From contig NZ_CP019448.1 of NCBI RefSeq assembly GCF_002951835.1, positions 2,046,001-2,110,000 on the forward strand: a DNA stretch of 64,000 bases. The letters run 5' to 3'. Below the pieces are notes generated by a model, which saw only the letters and a program-made list of their open reading frames with translations, did not search any database and was not told where the DNA came from. Position numbers and translations under genes: made by a program. This DNA comes from Simonsiella muelleri ATCC 29453. GTDB lineage: Bacteria > Pseudomonadota > Gammaproteobacteria > Burkholderiales > Neisseriaceae. Shown here piece by piece: positions 1 through 8,987 of the stretch (positions within the stretch are counted from its first letter, which is position 1; each line of letters begins with the position of its first letter).

Positions 1-853
1 TGATTTCAATAAACATATCTACTTCTGCTGTCATCGCATTTTCTTGACAAGCGCGGGTCATGGCGCGGTCGTTGTCGCTTGCGCTGATTTTAGCTTGCGG
101 TTTATCTTTGATTTGAGCGCGTGCTTCGGATTTGAGTTTTGTCCACAAGGCACGGTCAAAATTCGCCAATTTTTCAAAACCAAAACGGCGATTTAAACCA
201 ACAGCGCGGTTTAACGCAATCCACGCTGCTTCAATCGCAATCGTCCCACTGCCACAAAATGGGTCTTGGAACGATTGCGAACCATCATAACCTGCCAACA
301 ACAATAAACCTGCCGCTAAATTTTCGCGTAAAGGAGCTTCGCCTGTGTCTTGACGGTAGCCACGTTTGAACAAGGCTTCGCCACTGGTATCAATAAAAAT
401 AGACACATTACGCTCGTCTAAAAACGCATGAATGCGGACATCTGGACGTGATTTATCAATACTAGGGCGTTCGCCGACTTGGTCACGGAAACGGTCGCAT
501 ACGCCATCTTTAATTTTCAGCGCAATAAAATCAAGGCTTTTTACATTGGCGCGTTTGCCTTCCACTTTGACTTTGAATGTTTGGTTTACGTTAAACCATT
601 CTTGCCATTTCAGATTTTTGGCAGCTTTGTAAATATCGTCTTCACTACGATAAGTGGTGCGCGTCAATTGTAATAACACACGGCTAGCGGTACGCGAATG
701 TAAATTCACACGGTAAACCTGTGCCAATGTGCCTTTGCACGATGCGCCACCATCTGTCGGCGAAATATCGGTACAACCTTGTTGTTGTAATTCTTGTACT
801 AGAATGGTTTCTAAACCACGTGGACAAGTGGCGAATAATGTGTAAATTGTCAT
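1..853 (-). CDS. rlmL: RlmL-type THUMP-domain 23S rRNA methyltransferase (3' end outside window)
   Basis: The minus-strand frame opens at the ATG at 853-851 and runs off the left edge with no stop, giving about 284 residues. My translation starts MTIYTLFATCPRGLETIL, typical of the N-terminal ferredoxin-like/THUMP part of RlmL. A DPFCGSGT methyltransferase motif follows near residue 200. The family adds an N2-methyl group to a guanine of 23S rRNA using S-adenosylmethionine. In Neisseriaceae it is usually a separate protein of about 380 residues, not the long RlmKL fusion of E. coli, so roughly 100 C-terminal residues should lie to the left. The ribosome-binding site is weak and A-rich. The family is confident; the exact target guanine is inferred from homology. 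Confidence 0.8.
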   Translation of the reverse strand, partial: MTIYTLFATCPRGLETILVQELQQQGCTDISPTDGGASCKGTLAQVYRVNLHSRTASRVLLQLTRTTYRSEDDIYKAAKNLKWQEWFNVNQTFKVKVEGKRANVKSLDFIALKIKDGVCDRFRDQVGERPSIDKSRPDVRIHAFLDERNVSIFIDTSGEALFKRGYRQDTGEAPLRENLAAGLLLLAGYDGSQSFQDPFCGSGTIAIEAAWIALNRAVGLNRRFGFEKLANFDRALWTKLKSEARAQIKDKPQAKISASDNDRAMTRACQENAMTAEVDMFIEI

Positions 854-896
854 ATTTATTTTTCTTTATAAGAATATTTTCAGGCAGCCTGAAAAT

Positions 897-1109
897 TTAA
901 CGATACGAGTCAGGTGTCGCATTGGGCATCATCACCCACAAAATCAAGTAAATCATAATACCCGGAATCGCCACGCTTGCACACGAGGCAATCACAAACG
1001 CAATGCGAACCAAATTCGGCGACCAACCCAAATATTCCGCAATTCCCCCCATCACACCAGCAATCATACGATGATTATGCGAACGATGTAATTTCACTAA
1101 ACGTGCCAT
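897..1109 (-). CDS. Small PspC-domain membrane protein
   Basis: This 70-residue protein is almost entirely a PspC domain. The basic N-terminus is followed by MIAGVMGGIAEYLGW, the hallmark of the family, and then by one long hydrophobic segment (about residues 35-62, ending in LILWVMMP). PspC proteins are inner-membrane proteins. In enterobacteria PspC belongs to the phage-shock envelope-stress response, but short stand-alone versions like this one have no assigned role. No pspA, pspB or pspF is visible nearby, so a classical Psp operon is not supported here. It lies between rlmL and purL on the same strand, and a DUS (879-893) lies just after its stop. Confidence 0.85.
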   Translation of the reverse strand: MARLVKLHRSHNHRMIAGVMGGIAEYLGWSPNLVRIAFVIASCASVAIPGIMIYLILWVMMPNATPDSYR

Positions 1110-1231
1110 GATTTTTTTCCTTATAAAAATGGTTGAAAGAAGATGCGTTTCATTTTACTGGCATTGGAGACAAAGAACAATTCAGGCAACCCGAAAAAAA
1201 ATCTTTCAGGCTGCCTGAATGTTATTTTGTG

Positions 1232-4200
1232 CTACCCAATCACTTTCCGCGCACTCGCAAACAAACGATACCACCCACTTAATTCGCTATCGCGCCAACT
1301 TTCAGGCAGCCACGACATCTGGGCGGTACGGTACACGCGTTCGGGGTGTGGCATCATAATGGTAACGCGCCCGTCTGTGGTGGTGATGCCCGCGATGCCT
1401 TTCGGTGAACCATTTGGATTTAAAGGATATTGCTGCGTAACTGCACCCAAGCCGTCTACATATTGCAACGCGATGTTCAATTCAGACGGCATTTGTCCGC
1501 CTAAATGCGCAAAATCGGCGCGACCTTCGCCATGACTCACAACCACAGGCAAAGCAGAACCCACCATTTCCGACAAAATCAAAGACGGCGATTGGGCAAC
1601 TTTGACCATGCTCAAACGCGCTTCAAATTGTTCGGATTCATTGCGTTTGAATTTTGCCCAACCATTTGAATTGGGGATAATTTCCGCCAAATTGCTGACC
1701 ATTTGGCAGCCGTTACACACGCCCAAAGTCAACGTGTTTGGATTAGCGAAAAATGCTGCGAATTGGTCGCGCAATTTTTCGTGGAACAAAATAGACTTCG
1801 CCCAACCTTCGCCCGCGCCCAATACGTCTCCATAACTGAATCCGCCACAAGCCGCCAACATCTGCATATCCGCCAAATTCACGCGCCCTGCCATCAAATC
1901 GGACATATGCACGTCAATCGCGTCAAAACCTGCGCGTTTGAATGCGGCCGCCATTTCAATGTGTCCGTTTACGCCTTGTTCACGCAAAATGGCGATTTTC
2001 GGTTTCAGGCTGCCTGAAATAAAGGGTGCAGCAATATCTTCTTTTAAATCAAACGTTAAATTGGCAAACAATTTCGCTTTTTCATCACCAATCAAGGCAA
2101 ATTCGCTGTCGGCACATTCTGGGTTATCGCGCAATTTTTGGATTTGGTAAGACGTTTCTTGCCAAATTTTTTGCAGTTCCAGCAGATTAAACGTGTGTTC
2201 GCCAATCACGATGCGGTCGCTGCCAATTTCAGGCTGCCCAATTTGATACAGCAATTCAGGGAATTCGCGTTGTTCAAACAAAGCTTGAACGTAAGACAAA
2301 TCTTCGCTACGAATTTGTAACACTGCGCCCAATTCCTCATTAAACAAAATGTCTTGGTCGGTGCGATTTTCCACCAAGCGTTCCATGGCAAAATCGCTTT
2401 CCAAATCAATCCGCAACCCAGCACGCCCTGCAAACGCCATCTCCGCCAAAGTAACAAATAAACCACCATCACTACGGTCGTGATACGCCAACAATTTGTC
2501 TTCGGCAACCAGTTGTTGCATGATTTCGTAGAACACGATTAATGTGTCTGCATCAATATCAGGTGCTTCGCCACCCAAGTCATTCCACACTTGCCCCAAA
2601 GCCGAACCACCCATGCGCGATTTGCCAAAACCCAAATCAACCAGCAATAACACGCTATTTTCAATCGGTTTTAAATCAGGCGTAACCGTTTTGCGAACGT
2701 CCGCTACAGGCGCAAATGCCGAAATAATCAAACTCAATGGCGACACCACCGATTTTTGCTCGCCCTTGTCGTTCCAGACGGTTTTCATGGATAAACTGTC
2801 TTTGCCAACAGGAATGCTCACGCCCAAATCTTGGCAAATCTCGGAAACGGCTTGCACCGTGCGATACAATTTCTCGTCTTCGCCTTTCACGCCACAAGCC
2901 GCCATCCAATTCGCCGATAATTTAATCTTGCCAATCTCGCCAATGTTCACCGCTGCAATATTCGTGATTGCTTCGCCAATACACATACGCCCCGATGCAG
3001 GCGCATCTGCCAATGCTACGGCTGGTTTTTCGCCCATAGACATGGCTTCGCCGCGATGTGTGTTGAAACCCATCATGGTTACCGCACAATCGGCAATCGG
3101 TACTTGATACGCGCCCACCATTTGGTCGCGGTGCGTCATACCGCCTACACTTCTGTCGCCAATCGTAATCAAAAAATGTTTGCTGGCAACCGCTGGCAAC
3201 CGCAATACACGGTAAACGCTTTCGCGCAAATCGTATTTCGACGCGTCAAACTGGCTTTCAGGCAGCCTAAAAGTTTCGTCTGTGCGTGTGGTTTTGGGCG
3301 GTTTACCCAGTAATACATTTAATGGCAAATCCACAGGCTGGTTATTGAACAAATCATCGCGTACTTGCAGATGACCGTCATCAGTCGCCACACCAACCAC
3401 CGCAAACGGACAACGTTCACGTTCGCAAATTTCGCGGAATAAAGCCAAATTTTCGGGCAAAATTGCCAATACATAACGCTCTTGCGACTCGTTGCACCAA
3501 ATTTGCAAAGGATTCAAGCCGTGTTCTTCCAATGGCACATCGCGTAAGGCAAATTTCGCGCCGCGTCCAGCGTCATTTACCAATTCAGGAAACGCATTGG
3601 ATAAACCGCCTGCGCCAACATCGTGAATGGAAATAATTGGATTGTTGTCCGCACCCAACTGCCAACAACGGTCAATCACTTCTTGCGCACGGCGTTCCAT
3701 TTCGGGGTTACCACGTTGCACGGAATTAAAATCTAAATCGGCGTTGTTGCTGCCAGTATCCATAGACGAAGCCGCGCCGCCACCCAAGCCAATCAACATA
3801 CCCTTGCCACCCAACTGGATTAACAATGCGCTTTCGGGGATTTCGTGTTTATGCGTTTGTTCGGCGTTGATGTTGCCCAAACCGCCTGCAATCATAATCG
3901 GTTTGTGGAAACCGCGCACCGTGTCGCCATGTTTCATCTCAAACGTGCGGAAATAGCCCAGCAAATTCGGGCGACCAAATTCATTATTAAACGCCGCGCC
4001 ACCCAATGGCGCGTCAATCATAATATCCAACGGCGAAGCAATGTGTTCAGGCTTGCCATAATCGCGCTCCCAAGGCTGCCTGAAATCAGGAATATTCAAA
4101 TTAGAAACCGTGAAACCTGTCAAACCTGCTTTCGGACGCGAACCACGCCCCGTTGCGCCTTCATCACGAATTTCGCCACCTGCGCCTGTTGCTGCGCCTG

Positions 4201-5119
4201 CAAATGGTGCGATGGCGGTTGGGTGATTATGGGTTTCTACTTTCATGATGATGTGTGTATTTTCATGATGAAAATCATATTGTTGGGCATTCTGTGCATT
4301 TGGATACAAACGCTCAACTTCTGCGCCTTCAATCACAGATGAATTGTCTTTGTACGCCACAACGGTGCCATGAGGCGATTTTTCGTGCGTGTCGCGAATC
4401 ATGCGAAACAGCGATTTTTCTTGTTTTTCGCCATTCAAAATAAAATCTGCATTGAAAATTTTGTGGCGGCAATGCTCGGAATTGGCTTGCGCAAACATCA
4501 TCAATTCCACATCGGACGGATTTCGGTTAAGTTGTTGATAATTTTCCACTAAATAATCAATCTCGTCAGGCGACAAAGCCAAACCCATGCTTTTGTTTGC
4601 ACTTTCCAACGCTGCGCGTCCGCCAACCAAAATATCCACCGTTTCAAAGGTTTGGTCTTGATGCGCGATGAACAATTTTTCGGCTGCCTGAAAATCAGAC
4701 AACACCGATTCAGTCATGCGATCGTGCAATAAATTTGCCCATTTAGTGCGTTCTGCTGCGTTCAGGCTGCCTGAAAGATAAATCGCCGTACCGCGCTCAA
4801 TGCGTTCAACGCCAGCGATGCCGCAATTTTGCGCGATATCGGTCGCTTTACTCGCCCACGGCGAAATCGTGCCGATACGTGGCGTAATCAAAAAAAGGCT
4901 CTGTTCAACAGCTGGCGATTCAACGCGCTTAGCTGCCAACAAAGCCTCTAATTTTTCAATGGTCAGATTGTCTAAAGGTTGATGAGACGCAACGAAATAC
5001 CAATATTCGCTGGCAATTTGCGTTTGTGGCAACCCAATTTGCACAGCTTTTTGCTGCAATTTTTGAATACGAAATGGCGATAATGCGCACGCGCCACGCA
5101 AAGCGGTAACAACAGACAT
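1232..5119 (-). CDS. purL: Phosphoribosylformylglycinamidine synthase (FGAM synthetase), large single-chain type
   Basis: PurL converts FGAR, glutamine and ATP to FGAM in the fourth step of purine synthesis. At 1295 residues it is the full-length proteobacterial type. In order it has a PurS-like N-terminus and linker, two AIR-synthase-type halves (glycine-rich signatures such as GLGGGAASS), and a C-terminal class I glutaminase. In the glutaminase the nucleophile is in GVCNGCQM (Cys near residue 1134) and the His/Glu pair is in PHPERVYR (near 1258). DUS copies inside the gene are read as FQAAEK and SGSLKPK without breaking it. It is transcribed divergently from dapE, with about 165 bp between the starts. 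The Shine-Dalgarno sequence is weak, but the N-terminus matches the family. Confidence 0.97.
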   Translation of the reverse strand: MSVVTALRGACALSPFRIQKLQQKAVQIGLPQTQIASEYWYFVASHQPLDNLTIEKLEALLAAKRVESPAVEQSLFLITPRIGTISPWASKATDIAQNCGIAGVERIERGTAIYLSGSLNAAERTKWANLLHDRMTESVLSDFQAAEKLFIAHQDQTFETVDILVGGRAALESANKSMGLALSPDEIDYLVENYQQLNRNPSDVELMMFAQANSEHCRHKIFNADFILNGEKQEKSLFRMIRDTHEKSPHGTVVAYKDNSSVIEGAEVERLYPNAQNAQQYDFHHENTHIIMKVETHNHPTAIAPFAGAATGAGGEIRDEGATGRGSRPKAGLTGFTVSNLNIPDFRQPWERDYGKPEHIASPLDIMIDAPLGGAAFNNEFGRPNLLGYFRTFEMKHGDTVRGFHKPIMIAGGLGNINAEQTHKHEIPESALLIQLGGKGMLIGLGGGAASSMDTGSNNADLDFNSVQRGNPEMERRAQEVIDRCWQLGADNNPIISIHDVGAGGLSNAFPELVNDAGRGAKFALRDVPLEEHGLNPLQIWCNESQERYVLAILPENLALFREICERERCPFAVVGVATDDGHLQVRDDLFNNQPVDLPLNVLLGKPPKTTRTDETFRLPESQFDASKYDLRESVYRVLRLPAVASKHFLITIGDRSVGGMTHRDQMVGAYQVPIADCAVTMMGFNTHRGEAMSMGEKPAVALADAPASGRMCIGEAITNIAAVNIGEIGKIKLSANWMAACGVKGEDEKLYRTVQAVSEICQDLGVSIPVGKDSLSMKTVWNDKGEQKSVVSPLSLIISAFAPVADVRKTVTPDLKPIENSVLLLVDLGFGKSRMGGSALGQVWNDLGGEAPDIDADTLIVFYEIMQQLVAEDKLLAYHDRSDGGLFVTLAEMAFAGRAGLRIDLESDFAMERLVENRTDQDILFNEELGAVLQIRSEDLSYVQALFEQREFPELLYQIGQPEIGSDRIVIGEHTFNLLELQKIWQETSYQIQKLRDNPECADSEFALIGDEKAKLFANLTFDLKEDIAAPFISGSLKPKIAILREQGVNGHIEMAAAFKRAGFDAIDVHMSDLMAGRVNLADMQMLAACGGFSYGDVLGAGEGWAKSILFHEKLRDQFAAFFANPNTLTLGVCNGCQMVSNLAEIIPNSNGWAKFKRNESEQFEARLSMVKVAQSPSLILSEMVGSALPVVVSHGEGRADFAHLGGQMPSELNIALQYVDGLGAVTQQYPLNPNGSPKGIAGITTTDGRVTIMMPHPERVYRTAQMSWLPESWRDSELSGWYRLFASARKVIG

Positions 5120-5270
5120 GGTGATTTAAACTCACGGTGGTTGAAAAATGACCGAATTATAACGGAATTTTGCATCTTCAGGCTGCCTGAAAAAAACGCA
5201 TACTCATTCACTCAATCAAATTAATCTAAAAATGAAATGAATTTCTGCGTTAAAATGGCACTTTTGATTT

Positions 5271-5285
5271 TTCAGGCAGCCTGAA
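5271..5285. repeat. DNA uptake sequence (exemplar of the window-wide family)
   Basis: TTCAGGCAGCCTGAA carries the 12-mer AGGCTGCCTGAA on the minus strand. The 15-mer is an inverted repeat of 7-bp arms around one central base. Many further copies, complete or with one to three changes, occur between genes and inside them; examples begin at 879, 6869, 17260, 34583, 43437, 48710 and 63162. In naturally competent Neisseriaceae such sequences are recognised by the pilin ComP during DNA uptake. I recall this dialect from Simonsiella. This copy sits immediately before the dapE start codon. Confidence 0.9.
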
Positions 5286-5286
5286 T

Positions 5287-6411
5287 ATGACCACACTCGC
5301 ATTAGCCAAACAATTATTGACCGAACAATCCATCACTCCCGATGATAAAAATTGCCAAAAAATTCTAGCCGCACGCCTACGCGCCATCGGTTTTGAGATT
5401 GAAGAAATGCACTTTGGCAACACCAAAAATTTCTACGCCAAACGCGGTAATAACGCACCGCTACTGTGTTTCGCAGGACACACCGATGTCGTGCCAACAG
5501 GCGATGTAAACCAATGGACGTTTGACCCATTCACGCCGACTGAACACAACGGCAAACTCTACGCACGCGGTGCAGCCGATATGAAAACCGCGATTGCCTG
5601 TTTTGTTACGGCTTGTGAACGTTTTATTGCAGCCAATCCTCATTTTTCAGGCAGCCTTGCGCTGTTGATTACTTCGGACGAAGAAGGCGACGCGCATGAT
5701 GGCACAACCAAAGTAGTAGAACAACTAAAACAACGTGGCGAACAAATTGACTATTGCATTGTGGGCGAACCTACCGCCGTCAATCAACTGGGCGACACGC
5801 TGAAAAATGGCAGACGTGGCAGCCTTTCAGGCAACCTAACGGTGCATGGCAAACAAGGACACATTGCTTATCCACATTTAGCCAAAAACCCCATTCATGC
5901 CGCTGCACCAGCACTAGCCGAGCTTGCTGCCACCGAATGGGACACAGGCAACCCATATTTTCCTGCCACCAGTTTCCAGATTTCCAATATCAATGGTGGT
6001 ACAGGCGCAACCAACGTTATTCCTGCTGTGGTCAATGTCAAATTCAATTTTCGTTTTTCTACCGAACAAACTGAAAGCAGCCTGAAAACGCGTGTGCATG
6101 AAATTTTAGACAAACATGGTTTGCAATACGATTTGGATTGGAGCTTGTCGGGCAATCCGTTCTTGACCGAAGCCGGTCAATTAACCGAAGTCGCACAACG
6201 TGCCATCGGCGAAATTTGTGGCATTCAAGCGGAATTGTCCACCACAGGAGGCACTTCGGACGGACGTTTCATCAAAGCGATTGCCAATGAATTGATTGAA
6301 TTGGGTTTTGTTAATGCCACCATTCATCAAATTGATGAACACATTGAATTGGCGGATATTGATAAATTGTCAGCAATTTATGAAAATATGTTGATTCAAT
6401 TGATGAAATAA
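5287..6411 (+). CDS. dapE: Succinyl-diaminopimelate desuccinylase
   Basis: DapE is a di-zinc M20 amidohydrolase that releases succinate from N-succinyl-LL-diaminopimelate in the lysine/meso-DAP pathway for peptidoglycan. The 374-residue length is normal. Metal and catalytic residues are visible: GHTDVVPTGD (His65, Asp67), ADMK (Asp98) and DEEGD (Glu132 as the general base, Glu133 as a ligand). A C-terminal His (TIHQIDEHIE) completes the site. A DUS inside the gene is read as FSGSL. The start codon follows one base after a complete DUS (5271-5285), so no normal Shine-Dalgarno is present. DapC, the preceding enzyme of the pathway, is encoded 17 kb away at 23796. Confidence 0.96.
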   Translation: MTTLALAKQLLTEQSITPDDKNCQKILAARLRAIGFEIEEMHFGNTKNFYAKRGNNAPLLCFAGHTDVVPTGDVNQWTFDPFTPTEHNGKLYARGAADMKTAIACFVTACERFIAANPHFSGSLALLITSDEEGDAHDGTTKVVEQLKQRGEQIDYCIVGEPTAVNQLGDTLKNGRRGSLSGNLTVHGKQGHIAYPHLAKNPIHAAAPALAELAATEWDTGNPYFPATSFQISNINGGTGATNVIPAVVNVKFNFRFSTEQTESSLKTRVHEILDKHGLQYDLDWSLSGNPFLTEAGQLTEVAQRAIGEICGIQAELSTTGGTSDGRFIKAIANELIELGFVNATIHQIDEHIELADIDKLSAIYENMLIQLMK

Positions 6412-6469
6412 TTTTTGTGAATTAAATTGGCGAAACATCAAATTCATTAACCAATAAAAAAATAATATT

Positions 6470-7426
6470 ATGCTGAAAGCAAAAGAAAATTTAATCGTTC
6501 ATCAAGATGGTTTGGTATCGGGTCAACACGTTCGTTTGCGCCCGACAAAATTATGTATCACATTGTTATTATTGAGTTTGGCAATTTGGATTGGTGCGGT
6601 CAATTATCAAGTGAACGTGGCATACGCGGTTTGCTTTTGGGTGCTGGGATTGATTGGCGTGGTGGCGTTGATTACCAAACGACAATTATTGGGTTTGAAT
6701 GTCAATATTTTGTTTTCAGATGAAGTATTTGCAGGAGAACATGCAGATGTGCGTTTCAAATTAAATGCAGGCAAACGTTTACGCGTGGTGTGGTGGCGTG
6801 GCGAATACGCCAAACAAATTGACGAAAATCAACCCAACCAATTCACCATTTGGCAATGCGCCACGCTTTCAGGCAGCCTGAAAGAACAAGAGTGGCAATG
6901 GGCAATCCCCATCACGCAACGTGGTTATTTTCCGACTGATTTATTTATACAATTAGCCACTTCTGCACCATTTGGTTTGTTTCAAGCGGAATGTCGGGTG
7001 CAATGGCAATCCAATGCGGTGGCATTTGCTGCGCCCCTGCCACACCACGATTTTGGTGTCGCTGCCCAATCCGATGACACCCAAATCGCCCAATATGCTG
7101 GTATGCACGGCGATGATATTGCGTATTTGAAAAATCATCAGAAAAGCGCAAGTTTACAACATGTTGCGTGGAAAGTGTATGCCAAACGCGGCGAATTGAT
7201 GGACAAAGTGTTTGACGAACCACCGCCCGCCATGCACAGTGAGAAAATTTCTTATTTGGATTATCCACTAGGTACGCCAATGGAAAAATTGGCAAGTTTG
7301 CTGACTTATCGCGTGTTGCAAGCCGACAAAACAGGCATGCCTTACACGTTGGAATTACCCAATTTAACGCTCACGCCACAAAATGGATTGCGCGAAAAAT
7401 CTTTGAATGCCTTGGCATTAATGTGA
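6470..7426 (+). CDS. DUF58-family membrane protein
   Basis: This 318-residue protein has two close transmembrane segments (about residues 28-45 and 48-68), then a soluble beta-rich part and a C-terminal DUF58 region. The telling stretch is DDIAYLKNHQKSASLQHVAWK, where the usual DUF58 pattern of an acidic/Arg motif followed by I-x-W-x-x-x-A is partly kept. DUF58 proteins normally sit beside a MoxR ATPase or a transglutaminase-like protein, and neither is present here. The function is therefore unassigned, probably in the envelope. A DUS is read as LSGSLKEQ near residue 134. It starts 58 bp after dapE, with no clear Shine-Dalgarno. Confidence 0.7.
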   Translation: MLKAKENLIVHQDGLVSGQHVRLRPTKLCITLLLLSLAIWIGAVNYQVNVAYAVCFWVLGLIGVVALITKRQLLGLNVNILFSDEVFAGEHADVRFKLNAGKRLRVVWWRGEYAKQIDENQPNQFTIWQCATLSGSLKEQEWQWAIPITQRGYFPTDLFIQLATSAPFGLFQAECRVQWQSNAVAFAAPLPHHDFGVAAQSDDTQIAQYAGMHGDDIAYLKNHQKSASLQHVAWKVYAKRGELMDKVFDEPPPAMHSEKISYLDYPLGTPMEKLASLLTYRVLQADKTGMPYTLELPNLTLTPQNGLREKSLNALALM

Positions 7427-7464
7427 TTTTCAGGCTGCCTGAAAGAAAATTTTAGAGAAATTTA

Positions 7465-7920
7465 ATGCAAAAATTTATTTTATTACGCGGACACGAAGGT
7501 TCGGGCAAATCCACATTTGCACGCACCCAGATTCACCAATTTCAAGAAAATTTTCCTGATGCACACATCATTCACATTGATAATGACTTGGCTTTGACCG
7601 ATAAAAATGGCGTATATCATTTTGATTTTGAGAAATTTGCTCAAGCACATCGCGATAATATGGCAGCGCAACAAGCCGCATTTGCACAAGGACAACGCGA
7701 ACCGCATCGCCCTATGCTCGTCATCAACGCGAACCCCAACCAAAAAGCCAAAACCTGCCAACAATGGATTGATGCTGCGCTACAACATGGTTTTGTGGTG
7801 GAAGTTTATCGGCTGCATCGTTTTTTTCTCAACTTGCACGGCGTGAGTGAAAACGATGTCCAAAAAAGCTATGCACGACTTGATGCCAATCCGATTGCTG
7901 GCGAAATCCATATTTTTTAA
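7465..7920 (+). CDS. Small P-loop ATPase / kinase-like protein
   Basis: The protein has 151 residues. The N-terminus IL LRGHEGSGKST is a Walker A motif (residues 8-17), and the overall size and layout resemble polynucleotide-kinase or zeta-toxin-like AAA_33 P-loop proteins. A hydrophobic strand ending in VINANPNQKAKT and the segment VVEVYRLHRFF fit the later part of such a fold. No antitoxin-like partner is seen, so a toxin role is not supported. It starts 38 bp after the DUF58 gene with a DUS between them, so co-transcription is possible. The substrate is unknown. Confidence 0.6.
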   Translation: MQKFILLRGHEGSGKSTFARTQIHQFQENFPDAHIIHIDNDLALTDKNGVYHFDFEKFAQAHRDNMAAQQAAFAQGQREPHRPMLVINANPNQKAKTCQQWIDAALQHGFVVEVYRLHRFFLNLHGVSENDVQKSYARLDANPIAGEIHIF

Positions 7921-7921
7921 C

Positions 7922-8359
7922 TTATTGAATAACTTGATTATTTTGAAATATTTGCTGTTGCAAGATGGTGCCGTTGATGCTGTACACGGTTAACGCGCCA
8001 TTGGCTGGTGTCGCACGGAACACATACAATTGACTGGCGGTTAATGGCATTGGATCAGTACGTTTTGCGCCACCCATCTCATAAAAATCTTGCACAATAT
8101 ATTGATTTGCTGATTGTTTGCTAATAATTTGGCGGTAAAAGCCATTTTTGCTGGCTGCATCGCTTAAACGTCCTTGTGCATCAAAATGAATCGTGGTCGG
8201 TGTGGTTTGGGTGGGCATCTGAATGCTGGTTCCCACACCAATGCGGTTACCAAACATTCCCCCAATCCCCACGCCCACCGATACACCATCGCCACTCGTC
8301 AATCCGCTCACGCACGCATTCAATAATAAACCACTCATCATAATTAATTGATATTTCAT
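7922..8359 (-). CDS. Hypothetical lipoprotein
   Basis: The N-terminus MKYQLIMMSGLLLNAC is a lipoprotein signal peptide with a lipobox ending at Cys16, so the mature 130-residue protein should be lipid-anchored. A glycine/valine-rich stretch follows (GDGVSVGVGIGGMFG). The rest is soluble and beta-prone, with no recognised catalytic motif. It converges with the P-loop gene, and only one base separates the two stop codons. I do not recognise the family beyond a general resemblance to small neisserial lipoproteins. Confidence 0.6.
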   Translation of the reverse strand: MKYQLIMMSGLLLNACVSGLTSGDGVSVGVGIGGMFGNRIGVGTSIQMPTQTTPTTIHFDAQGRLSDAASKNGFYRQIISKQSANQYIVQDFYEMGGAKRTDPMPLTASQLYVFRATPANGALTVYSINGTILQQQIFQNNQVIQ

Positions 8360-8528
8360 TTTATTTCACCATATTATCCATCTGTACAGATTCACATTAT
8401 CAATTCTGTGGCAAAAACACCATTAAAAAGCGTTGAATTTGTTTTTTCAGGCAGCCTGTCTAGGGGTGCATATCAAAAAGTTATATAATAGCATCTTCTA
8501 CAACAACGCAACCCTTATTGATAAACAT

Positions 8529-8987
8529 ATGACTCAATCTATTTTTTTGCCTGATGAATCCGCCACTTTGGCAATGGGGACACAATGGGCGCGGTGTGTT
8601 GCTGCGCCGTTGGTCATTTATTTAAATGGTGATTTAGGCATGGGCAAGACCACGTTTGTGCGTGGATTATTGCGCGGTTTGGGCTATCAAGGGGCGGTCA
8701 AAAGCCCCACTTATGCGATTGTGGAAAGTTACAGGCTGCCTGAATATGAACTGAATCACTTTGATTTGTATCGTTTTAGCTACCCAGAAGAATGGCAAGA
8801 CGCGGGTTTAGACGATTTTTTTTCAGGCAACCATGTGAATTTAATTGAGTGGGCAGTACAAGGGGGCGAGTTTGTCCCTGCGCCCGATTTGGTCATCACA
8901 TTTTCCATGCAGAATGGCGGACGCTTATGTATCGTAGCGGCGCATTCTGCTTCAGGACAACGGAGTTTAAATTTATGGCAGAATTGA
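8529..8987 (+). CDS. tsaE: tRNA threonylcarbamoyladenosine biosynthesis ATPase TsaE
   Basis: TsaE is the P-loop ATPase that works with TsaB, TsaD and TsaC to make t6A37 in ANN-decoding tRNAs. From the chosen ATG at 8529 it has 152 residues, the normal size. The Walker A is GDLGMGKTT (residues 34-42), followed by the family motif SPTYAIVE and a conserved HFDLYR. The frame is open 96 bp further upstream, but that stretch contains a DUS and does not look like TsaE, so I use 8529. The 3' end overlaps amiC by 13 bp, an arrangement that favours translational coupling. Confidence 0.93.
   Translation: MTQSIFLPDESATLAMGTQWARCVAAPLVIYLNGDLGMGKTTFVRGLLRGLGYQGAVKSPTYAIVESYRLPEYELNHFDLYRFSYPEEWQDAGLDDFFSGNHVNLIEWAVQGGEFVPAPDLVITFSMQNGGRLCIVAAHSASGQRSLNLWQN

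Noticed and set aside
3627..4342. Long plus-strand frames opposite purL
   Set aside because: Antisense shadows of a highly conserved gene; no start signals and low-complexity translations.
7465..8359. Toxin-antitoxin pair of the kinase-like protein and the lipoprotein
   Set aside because: The genes are convergent, and the second encodes a secreted lipoprotein, not an antitoxin.
8433..8528. Upstream extension of tsaE
   Set aside because: The extension is built partly from a DUS and does not resemble the TsaE N-terminus.
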